In this document: positions 1-6,753 of the stretch, piece by piece
Layout of the letters: every line of letters starts with the position of its first letter
How positions within the stretch are numbered: position 1 is the first letter of the stretch
NCBI GenBank assembly: GCA_003520555.1
Contig: DOUO01000159.1
Location: forward strand, 1-7,323
From: Oscillospiraceae bacterium
GTDB lineage: Bacteria > Bacillota > Clostridia > Oscillospirales > Acutalibacteraceae
Direction: 5' to 3'
DNA length: 7,323 nucleotides
Notes under the pieces: model-generated
Database searches by the model: none
Told to the model about the DNA's origin: nothing
Seen by the model: only the letters and a program-made list of their open reading frames with translations
Translations under genes and position numbers: made by a program

Positions 1-1021
<1,021 letters not shown>

Positions 1022-1022
1022 T

Positions 1023-1032
1023 CACTCCTTTT
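1023..1032 (-). promoter_or_regulatory. Ribosome binding site of ftsH, decides the TTG start
   Basis: Read on the minus strand this is AAAAGGAGTG, with the AAGGAG core at 1030-1025 and nine nt between it and the TTG at 1015. No in-frame ATG or GTG lies at a better distance, and the translation from TTG gives a normal FtsH N-terminus (short basic stretch, then a membrane helix), so this site sets the start. Confidence 0.85.
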
Positions 1033-1040
1033 GCGTATTT

Positions 1041-1068
1041 TAATATAAAGGGAAAGCTTCCCTGATAA
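1041..1068 (-). promoter_or_regulatory. Weak candidate sigma-A-type promoter ahead of ftsH
   Basis: On the minus strand TTATCA (1068-1063) is followed after 15 nt by TATATT (1047-1042, 5 of 6 to the consensus -10), or after 17 nt by TATTAA (1045-1040). The -35 match is only 4 of 6 and the better -10 has short spacing, so this is speculative. The position, 25-50 nt upstream of the ftsH start, is reasonable for an internal promoter, and B. subtilis ftsH has its own promoter. The inverted repeat falls in the spacer of this candidate. Confidence 0.22.
1049..1063 (-). repeat. Small inverted repeat in the hpt-ftsH gap
   Basis: The minus strand reads AGGGAA-GCT-TTCCCT, a perfect 6-bp inverted repeat with a 3-nt loop, starting just after the hpt stop codon. 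It is followed by TTATATTAAAA instead of a run of T, so it is a poor intrinsic terminator. It could be an RNA hairpin protecting or separating hpt and ftsH messages, or a protein-binding site. A 6-bp arm can also arise by chance, so function is unproven. Confidence 0.4.
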
Positions 1069-1605
1069 TTATTCATAAACCGAACGCTTTAAAACGCCGA
1101 TGTACGGCAGGTTGCGGTAAAGCTCGTTGTAGTCAAGTCCGTAGCCCACGATGAATTCGTCGGGGATAACCTGACCTACGTAGTCGGGCTCGAAGGGAAC
1201 CTTCCTTCGCGAGGGCTTGTCGCACAGGGTTACAACCTTTACGTCCGCCGCGCCGCGCGTCATCAGGTAATTGCACACAAAGTTCAGGGTGTTGCCCGAG
1301 TCAACAACGTCCTCGACAATGAGGATATTTTTGCCGCGGACGTCAAACTGAGTGTCCTTTGTGATTTTTACCTTGCCCGAGCTTTCGGTGCCGCTGCCGT
1401 AGCTTGAGGCAACTATAAAGTCTATGCGGAAATCAAGGTTGATGTGCTTCATGAGGTCTGCCATAAAGGCGATGCTGCCCTTCAGCAGTCCGAGCATTAT
1501 AAACTCTTTGTCATTATAGTCTTTTTCGATTTGTTTTGCAAGCGAATTCACAATTTTTTCAAGTTTATCCTCTGAAATAAGTATGGATTCAATGTTCTTG
1601 TGCAT
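1069..1605 (-). CDS. hpt: Hypoxanthine(-guanine) phosphoribosyltransferase
   Basis: This cytoplasmic purine-salvage enzyme joins hypoxanthine or guanine to PRPP, giving IMP or GMP. The 178-residue length matches bacterial HPRTs. Visible elements are LLKGS (40-44), the flexible-loop segment SSYGSGT (67-73), the PRPP-binding motif ILIVEDVVDSGNT (94-106, with E98, D99 and catalytic D102), LCDKPSRR (127-134), and the purine-pocket segment FIVGYGLDY (151-159). The reading frame stays open upstream to an ATG at 1740, but that extension is cysteine-rich, unlike HPRT and lies wholly within tilS. The ATG at 1605 is chosen because AGGAGG (1611-1616) precedes it by 5 nt and translation begins with a normal HPRT N-terminus. 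It overlaps tilS by 17 nt. HPRTs of Bacillota are inhibited by (p)ppGpp at the PRPP site; the motif here is compatible with this but does not prove it. Confidence 0.96.
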   Translation of the reverse strand: MHKNIESILISEDKLEKIVNSLAKQIEKDYNDKEFIMLGLLKGSIAFMADLMKHINLDFRIDFIVASSYGSGTESSGKVKITKDTQFDVRGKNILIVEDVVDSGNTLNFVCNYLMTRGAADVKVVTLCDKPSRRKVPFEPDYVGQVIPDEFIVGYGLDYNELYRNLPYIGVLKRSVYE

Positions 1606-2887
1606 AATAACCTCCTGCGCCGCCGTATGTTTTGATTGTAAGGTCCGCCGTTTCGCAAAGCTGCCTGCCCTGCCGTGAAAATCCCGCGCCCATGCACCAC
1701 AGCACGGTGCTGTTACGGCACAAAAGCAAGGTGAAGTCACGCTGTTCGGACGGGATTTTTAACTCGTTCATCATTTTGCGAAGCGGCTTTGTGACTCCTC
1801 TGTCGGGATATGTAAAGCTGTCGCCGCTTTTTCGCGTGCGGAATACCGGATTTTGCCCTTCCGCGAATTTTTTATTTATGTGAGCGCACACCTTAGTGTC
1901 GCCGAAATTAAACGAAATATCGCTTTCGAGAGCGATTTCCGTAAATCTCCTGTTTTTTTGTTCATAAAACCGCAAAACGCCCTGCCTGCACACTGCCGTG
2001 CCGCCGCCCGGCAGGCTTACCGCGCCGCCGCCGCTGAGCATTGAAGCGAGCTGTTCAAGGTGAACGCGCTCGGCTTTGCCCATGCAGACCATTGACAGAG
2101 CGGCGTATAAAACGGCATTATGGTTCTTTAAAAGAATATTAACATCATATCCGCCGTTTGTTTTGCTTTCCTCAAGCGCTTTTTCGGCGGAAATTTTGAT
2201 AAAATCAGCCGCGTCCGCCGCGCTTTGGCTGAACCTTTGCGCCGCGGCCTCAAACGAGGGATTAAGCGTTTTGAACGCCGGGATAAGCTGATGTCGGATT
2301 TTGTTGCGGGTGTAGTCGTCGGACAGGTTTGTGCTGTCGGTGACGTATTCAAGCCCGTTTTGTGCGCAGTAGCTCTCGATTTGAGCGCGGGTTTGCCCGA
2401 TAAGCGGACGGATTATTCCGCCGCGCCGCACGGGGATTGCCGCCGCGCCGAAAACCGACGCGCCGCGCGCAAGGTTATAAACCAGCGTTTCGGCGTTGTC
2501 GGAGGAGGTGTGAGCCGTGGCGGTTTTAGCGCCCAAGCGAACGCTTAGGCGGTCAAAAAACGCGTAGCGTTCCTGCCTTCCGCAAAGCTCGCAGCTTATT
2601 TTGCGGGCTTCGGCAAGGGAAGGAATGTCGCGTGTTTCGGTAAATAATTCAATATTATATTTCTCACAGAGAATTTTACAAAACCTTTCGTCACGCTCCG
2701 CCTCGGCTCCTCTGATTTGATGGTTGAGGTGGGCTGCGTATAACGTAAGGTTATATTTTTCTTTTAAGGAATAAAGAACATGAAGAAGCGTAACGGAGTC
2801 GGCTCCGCCGGAAAGCGCGACGATGATTTTGTCGCCGTTTTCAATCAGCGAAAACTTTTCGCACGTCGCCGCGACACGGTTAACCAT
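1589..2887 (-). CDS. tilS: tRNA(Ile)-lysidine synthetase
   Basis: TilS uses ATP and lysine to convert C34 of the CAU-anticodon tRNA-Ile to lysidine, so that it reads AUA and is charged with isoleucine; it is normally essential and cytoplasmic. The 432-residue product has the N-type ATP pyrophosphatase domain with the PP-loop SGGADS at 26-31, LNHQIRG (54-60), AHTSSDNAET (125-134) and DSTNLSDDYTRNKIRH (184-199). A helical middle domain (about 210-310) and a TilS C-terminal domain with FRTRKSGDSF (349-358) and TKPLRKMM (366-373) follow. The ATG sits inside the dnaB 3' end, sharing ATGGTTAA, with a modest GGAG 7 nt upstream in dnaB codons. The last six residues are encoded by DNA that also starts hpt. 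Cysteine pairs at 70/74 and 99/102 are mildly unusual. Assignment is firm. Confidence 0.96.
   Translation of the reverse strand: MVNRVAATCEKFSLIENGDKIIVALSGGADSVTLLHVLYSLKEKYNLTLYAAHLNHQIRGAEAERDERFCKILCEKYNIELFTETRDIPSLAEARKISCELCGRQERYAFFDRLSVRLGAKTATAHTSSDNAETLVYNLARGASVFGAAAIPVRRGGIIRPLIGQTRAQIESYCAQNGLEYVTDSTNLSDDYTRNKIRHQLIPAFKTLNPSFEAAAQRFSQSAADAADFIKISAEKALEESKTNGGYDVNILLKNHNAVLYAALSMVCMGKAERVHLEQLASMLSGGGAVSLPGGGTAVCRQGVLRFYEQKNRRFTEIALESDISFNFGDTKVCAHINKKFAEGQNPVFRTRKSGDSFTYPDRGVTKPLRKMMNELKIPSEQRDFTLLLCRNSTVLWCMGAGFSRQGRQLCETADLTIKTYGGAGGYYAQEH
1610..1616 (-). promoter_or_regulatory. Ribosome binding site of hpt, inside the 3' end of tilS
   Basis: The minus strand reads AGGAGGT here, five nt (counting from AGGAGG) before the hpt ATG at 1605. 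These bases also encode Gly-Gly near the tilS C-terminus. The strong match supports the 178-residue hpt product over the longer frame starting at 1740. It also implies that ribosomes finishing tilS pass directly over the hpt initiation site. Confidence 0.85.
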
Positions 2888-4247
2888 AACGCGTCTCCAC
2901 GTTGGTAAAGCGCATAAATTCGCCCTGCCAGTGCAGCTTGACGGTGCTCATTTCGCCGTGACGGTTTTTTGCCACAATGCACTCGCCCGAATTCATGTCG
3001 GCGGAGGGGGCGGCGTTTTCGTCGCCGGAGTCCTTGTCGTAATAGCCCTCGCGGTAAAGGAAAAGCACGATGTCCGCGTCCTGCTCAATTGAACCGGAGT
3101 CGCGCAGGTCGGAAAGCTGCGGACGGTGGTCGGGACGTTGTTCGGACGCGCGCGAAAGCTGCGAAAGCGTGATTACGGGGACGTTGAGCTCCTTTGCCAA
3201 AATTTTGAGGTTTCGGGTGATTTCCGAAATTTCGTTTACACGGCTTTCAACGCGCCGTGTGCCGGACATAAGCTGGAGGTAGTCCACCACGACCAAATCA
3301 ACCTTCCTCAGCCTTCTGAGCTTTGACTTCATTTCCGTGATTGTAAGGCCGGGGGTGTCGTCGATGAAAATATCGGAATTTTTCAGCACGTCGCTTGCCG
3401 GAATCAACCTTTGCCATTCCTCGTCGGAAATCCTGCCGGTTCGCAGCTTTGTGCCGCCGACCTGAGCTTCGGAAGAAAGCAGACGGCTGGCAAGCTGTTC
3501 GCGCGACATTTCAAGCGAAAAGAACGCGACGGTTTTTTTGCCGGTGACGGCAACGTTGCGCGCGATGTTGAGCGCAAAGCTTGTTTTGCCCATGCCGGGA
3601 CGCGCCGCAAGGATGATGAGGTCGCTGCGGTTGAGTCCGGTGATAACCCTGTCAAGGTCGCCGATGCCCGTTGAGACGGGCTTCATGCTTTCGTCGGCGT
3701 CGCGGTTAAGAGAATCAAGGCGGTCAAAGGTTTGCAAAATGACCGAGCTTATGCGTTCAAGCCCTCCCCTTTGCTCCGAGCCGCGGATGTCAAACAGCTT
3801 TTGTTCGGCGGAATCAATGATGATTTCGGGAGAATCGGGAGCCGACGTCGCGTCGTCAATCATTTCGCGCGCGGCTTCAATAAGCCTGCGCAGGTGGTAC
3901 TTGTCCTCAATAATCTGCGCGTAAGAGCCGGCGTTAGACACGGAGGGGCAGTTTTCAACCAGGTCAAAAAGGTAGGTTTTGCCCGTTGCCTCGTCAAAGG
4001 TATTGTTTTGCTGAAGCCTGCCGAGCAGGGTGACAAAGTCAACCGCCTTGCCCGAATCCATCATTTCCTGCATCGCGGCGTAAATTTGCCTGTGCAGTCC
4101 GACGTAGAAATATTCAGGCGTTCTGAGGTGTTCAAGCACCTTGTCAAAAACGCCGTTGTCCTTGATTATCGCTCCCAGCACCGCCTGCTCGGCCTCGGGG
4201 CTGTAGGGCATGGTTTGGGGAGTGTATTCAGCGGTATTGTTGTCCAT
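2880..4247 (-). CDS. dnaB: Replicative DNA helicase DnaB (DnaC in B. subtilis naming)
   Basis: This 455-residue protein is the hexameric 5'-to-3' helicase of the replication fork. The N-terminal helical domain (about 13-120) begins with the typical PYSPEAEQAVLG and includes HRQIYAAM; a linker helix follows (about 150-185). The RecA-like ATPase domain starts near STGIGDLD (192-199), with Walker A ARPGMGKT (215-222), SLEM (244-247, catalytic E246), Walker B VVVDYLQL (319-326, D322), the SQLSR segment (362-366) and LRDSGSIEQDADIV (381-394). R429 in KNRHG is the likely arginine finger. Length and motifs indicate an intact enzyme with no intein. ATG lies 7 nt after the rplI stop with only a weak GAGG (4260-4263) 12 nt away, suggesting translational coupling to rplI. 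Its TAA overlaps the tilS start by 8 nt. This is the chromosomal type, not an obvious phage copy. Confidence 0.97.
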   Translation of the reverse strand: MDNNTAEYTPQTMPYSPEAEQAVLGAIIKDNGVFDKVLEHLRTPEYFYVGLHRQIYAAMQEMMDSGKAVDFVTLLGRLQQNNTFDEATGKTYLFDLVENCPSVSNAGSYAQIIEDKYHLRRLIEAAREMIDDATSAPDSPEIIIDSAEQKLFDIRGSEQRGGLERISSVILQTFDRLDSLNRDADESMKPVSTGIGDLDRVITGLNRSDLIILAARPGMGKTSFALNIARNVAVTGKKTVAFFSLEMSREQLASRLLSSEAQVGGTKLRTGRISDEEWQRLIPASDVLKNSDIFIDDTPGLTITEMKSKLRRLRKVDLVVVDYLQLMSGTRRVESRVNEISEITRNLKILAKELNVPVITLSQLSRASEQRPDHRPQLSDLRDSGSIEQDADIVLFLYREGYYDKDSGDENAAPSADMNSGECIVAKNRHGEMSTVKLHWQGEFMRFTNVETRYG

Positions 4248-4254
4248 TTACTAA

Positions 4255-4701
4255 TCAGTCCTCGCTGACCTGAATGTCGATTTTGGCGGAAATGCCCGTG
4301 TAAAGCTTGACCTCCGCACTGTATGTACCGAACTCCTTGATGTCGCGCTCAAGCACAACCTTGCGCTTGTCAACGGAGATGTTGTACTGCTTTTTGATTT
4401 CGTCGGCAACCTGCTTTGCGGTGATGCTGCCGAACAGCTTGCCGCCCTTGCCTGCCTTTGCGGTCATCTTGAAGGTTTTGCCCTCAAGCTGCTTTTTGTA
4501 GCCCTCCGCCTGAGCTTTCGCGGAGGCGATTTTGAAATTTTTGGAATTTTCAGCGTTTTTATACTCGTTCATCGCCTGAGCGTTGGCTTCCTTCGCGAGC
4601 TTTTTGGGCAGAAGATAGTTTCTTCCGTAGCCCTCGGAAACCTCGCAGAGTTCGCCCTTTTTGCCGAGCGATTTGATGTCCTGAAGCAAAATTACTTTCA
4701 T
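4255..4701 (-). CDS. rplI: 50S ribosomal protein L9
   Basis: L9 is a two-domain protein of the large ribosomal subunit that binds 23S rRNA near the L1 stalk base and helps limit frameshifting. The 148-residue length is normal for the family. The N-terminal rRNA-binding domain is clear: MKVILLQDIKSLGKKGE at the start, then VSEGYGRNYLLPKKLA (about 21-36). A charged connecting helix spans roughly 40-75, and the C-terminal domain carries GKGGKLFGSIT (about 84-94), typical of L9. The start is set by a good ribosome binding site, AAAAGGGAG at 4709-4717, 7 nt before ATG. It lies 24 nt after gdpP and 7 nt before dnaB, so all three are probably on one transcript. Confidence 0.98.
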   Translation of the reverse strand: MKVILLQDIKSLGKKGELCEVSEGYGRNYLLPKKLAKEANAQAMNEYKNAENSKNFKIASAKAQAEGYKKQLEGKTFKMTAKAGKGGKLFGSITAKQVADEIKKQYNISVDKRKVVLERDIKEFGTYSAEVKLYTGISAKIDIQVSED

Positions 4702-4708
4702 ATATATA

Positions 4709-4717
4709 CTCCCTTTT
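4709..4717 (-). promoter_or_regulatory. Ribosome binding site of rplI
   Basis: The minus strand reads AAAAGGGAG, followed by TATATAT and the ATG at 4701 (7-nt spacing). It occupies most of the 24-nt gap after gdpP, leaving no room for a separate terminator or promoter and supporting co-transcription of gdpP and rplI. Confidence 0.8.
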
Positions 4718-4725
4718 CGTAATGA

Positions 4726-6708
4726 TTAAGCCTTGGCTTCCGCCTCGGCGTTTTCCTCCTCGCTTTCGTCAAGCGATTCGTCAATTGCCTTGATAAGCAT
4801 ATCGTAGGCTTCCTGCCGTGATATATCGTAAAGCTGGGTTGCCGCCATTGTCTGGTGGCCGCCGCCCTTGAGCTTTTCCATAATTACCTGAACGTTTATT
4901 CTGCCGTAGCTGCGCGCGGAAATGTTGATTTGATTTCCGTTTCTGAAAATTACGAACGAAGCCGAAACGCCCTGAAGCGTAAGCATTTCGTCGGCTGCCT
5001 GAGCCGCCGCAAGGCGGATGTCGCCGTCGGCGGAATCCGTTTGCGATATCGCGCAGGAGCGGTGCATTTCGCTGCGGCACACGATGTCAACCTTTTCGCG
5101 GTAGGTGTCTATGCTGCCCGAAAACATTTCCTTGACGGTGAGGGTGTTCGCGCCCTTGCGTCTGAGGTACGCCGCCGCCTCAAAGGTGCGCACGCCGGTT
5201 TTCAGCACAAAGTTTTTGGTGTCAAGCATGATTCCGCTTAAAAGCGCGTCCGCCTGAACATAACCGAGCGGGGTATCGTCCATATAGCTGATGATTTCCG
5301 CGCACATTTCGCACGCCGACGAAGCCGACGGCTCGTGACAGAATACAAGCGCGGACTGGATGTGGTTTACGCTTTTGCGGTGGTGGTCGATAACCACGCT
5401 TCTTTTGCATTTTTCAAAAAGCTCGGGGCTTTCAAGCGAATTTTTAAGGTGGGTGTCCACGATAATCAGCAGCGACCTTGAGGTGACGCCCTTAAGGGCT
5501 TCCGCGGGGGTGATGAAGATGTTGTTTTCAAGCCTGTTGTCCGTGTACTCGATGAGCTGGTTGGACATGGAACTGAGCCTGTCTACAACAACCCTGCTGT
5601 AACGCTTGAAGGATTTTTCCATTATGCACTGCAGTCCGATTGCCGCGCCTACGCAGTCGAGGTCGGAAAAGCGGTGTCCCATTATGTAAATCTTGTCGGA
5701 ATCGTTTACCGCGCGGCTGATTGCGTTTGCGATAACCCTCATGCGCACCTTGCTGATTTTTTCCGTAGCCGCCGCTGTTCCGCCGAAAAATTCGTAGGAA
5801 TTGTCCTTGATAACAGCCACCTGGTCGCCGCCGCGTCCGAGCGCCATTTCAAGCGCCCTGCGCGCGTTTGTCTCGCTTTCCTTCACGGTTTTGCAGCCGC
5901 GGCTGAGACCTACCGAAATTGTGGCGATAAGCCGCGTTGAGCTGATTGAGCGGATGTCCTTAAGTATCGGGAACTTCTGCGAAATCATTTTGTCGATGTC
6001 GGATTCGCGGAAGATTATCATAAAGCGGTTGTTGTTTATTTTTTTGTAAAGCGCGCCGTAGTCAAGCGCCCAGTGCTGCAGATGAGCCTCAACCGAAATC
6101 ATAACGGTTGAAAAGCTTTCGTCGGAGCCCGAGTAAAAATCCTCGGCGTTGTCAAAGGTGACAAGCGCGACGCAGGGCAGTCCGGCGTGATATTCGCGCA
6201 CCATGGTTTTGTAGTAGGTGTTTTCAATAAAGTGGCACACCACAACAGAACCGTCGCCCGTTGAAATGCAGTAGGCGGTGAATTCCTTGCCGTCAATGGC
6301 AATTTCAACGCCCTCGCCGTCGGCGATGTCAAACACGTCGCGTCCGGAAAGGTACGCGCTTATGTCGTCGCCCTCGGGGCTGCGGCTGTTGCAAAGACGT
6401 TTGCGAAAGCGCGCGTTGCACCACACGATGTCGCCCTCTTCCCCGGCGACTGCCACGGGGTATTTGTATTTTTCAAGATATTCGGAATTAAAGTCCTTGA
6501 TTCGTTCCGCGGTGCCGCGTACAATCCGCTTGATGTAGTTGCGGAACGTAATCGACAGCGCAAGTACAACCGCCGACGCCGCGGCGGTTATGCCGAGGTC
6601 AACGTAAAACAGTACCGCGTCGTAGCTGCTCATAAAGGTTGTCATCAGCAGCATGCACAGGCAAAAGATGATGAACCAGGGGGTTAGCATCCAGTGTTTT
6701 CTTCTCAT
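4726..6708 (-). CDS. gdpP: Cyclic-di-AMP phosphodiesterase GdpP (PAS, degenerate GGDEF, DHH-DHHA1), membrane bound
   Basis: The 660-residue product matches the usual length of GdpP/YybT, which hydrolyses c-di-AMP to pApA. Two hydrophobic segments at about 10-28 and 33-54 form the membrane anchor. A PAS-like region follows at about 75-165, with CNARFRKR inside it. A GGDEF-like domain covers about 175-305, but the signature is replaced by INNNRF (224-229), so diguanylate cyclase activity is not expected; the family-typical GRGGDQVAV is at 291-299. The catalytic DHH domain shows GHRFSDLD (344-351; candidate ligands H345, D349, D351), VDTH (417-420), DHH (441-443) and LDTKNF (495-500). DHHA1 ends with GGGHQ (615-619). 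An acidic tail closes the protein. The start has a GGAG at 6714-6717, 5 nt from ATG. It lies directly upstream of rplI and dnaB, as yybT does in B. subtilis. (p)ppGpp inhibition and PAS haem binding are known in the family, not visible here. Confidence 0.95.
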   Translation of the reverse strand: MRRKHWMLTPWFIIFCLCMLLMTTFMSSYDAVLFYVDLGITAAASAVVLALSITFRNYIKRIVRGTAERIKDFNSEYLEKYKYPVAVAGEEGDIVWCNARFRKRLCNSRSPEGDDISAYLSGRDVFDIADGEGVEIAIDGKEFTAYCISTGDGSVVVCHFIENTYYKTMVREYHAGLPCVALVTFDNAEDFYSGSDESFSTVMISVEAHLQHWALDYGALYKKINNNRFMIIFRESDIDKMISQKFPILKDIRSISSTRLIATISVGLSRGCKTVKESETNARRALEMALGRGGDQVAVIKDNSYEFFGGTAAATEKISKVRMRVIANAISRAVNDSDKIYIMGHRFSDLDCVGAAIGLQCIMEKSFKRYSRVVVDRLSSMSNQLIEYTDNRLENNIFITPAEALKGVTSRSLLIIVDTHLKNSLESPELFEKCKRSVVIDHHRKSVNHIQSALVFCHEPSASSACEMCAEIISYMDDTPLGYVQADALLSGIMLDTKNFVLKTGVRTFEAAAYLRRKGANTLTVKEMFSGSIDTYREKVDIVCRSEMHRSCAISQTDSADGDIRLAAAQAADEMLTLQGVSASFVIFRNGNQINISARSYGRINVQVIMEKLKGGGHQTMAATQLYDISRQEAYDMLIKAIDESLDESEEENAEAEAKA

Positions 6709-6753
6709 ATTTTCTCCGGTGATGTTGTATTAGTGGATTTTGCAGCGCAAGCC

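Noticed and set aside
1049..1063. Intrinsic terminator after hpt
   Set aside because: The stem is only 6 bp and is followed by TTATATTAAAA, without a T run, so efficient termination is unlikely; kept only as an inverted repeat.
1606..1740. N-terminal extension of Hpt from an ATG at 1740
   Set aside because: The 45 extra residues are a frame-shifted reading of the tilS 3' end, match no HPRT, and have no ribosome binding site comparable to AGGAGG before 1605.
3732..4268. Long plus-strand open frame (178 codons) opposite dnaB
   Set aside because: It lies entirely antisense to a clearly conserved helicase gene, has no recognisable family signature, and is explained by the G+C-biased third positions of dnaB.
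6010..6050. Active diguanylate cyclase (GGDEF) domain in GdpP
   Set aside because: The signature position reads INNNRF and lacks the catalytic Gly-Gly-Asp/Glu-Glu pattern; this degeneracy is normal for GdpP.
6709..6753. Promoter, riboswitch or terminator between RNase J and gdpP
   Set aside because: The 45 nt hold no stable hairpin (the best is a 4-bp TTGC-GCT-GCAA), no good -35/-10 pair and are too short for a c-di-AMP riboswitch.
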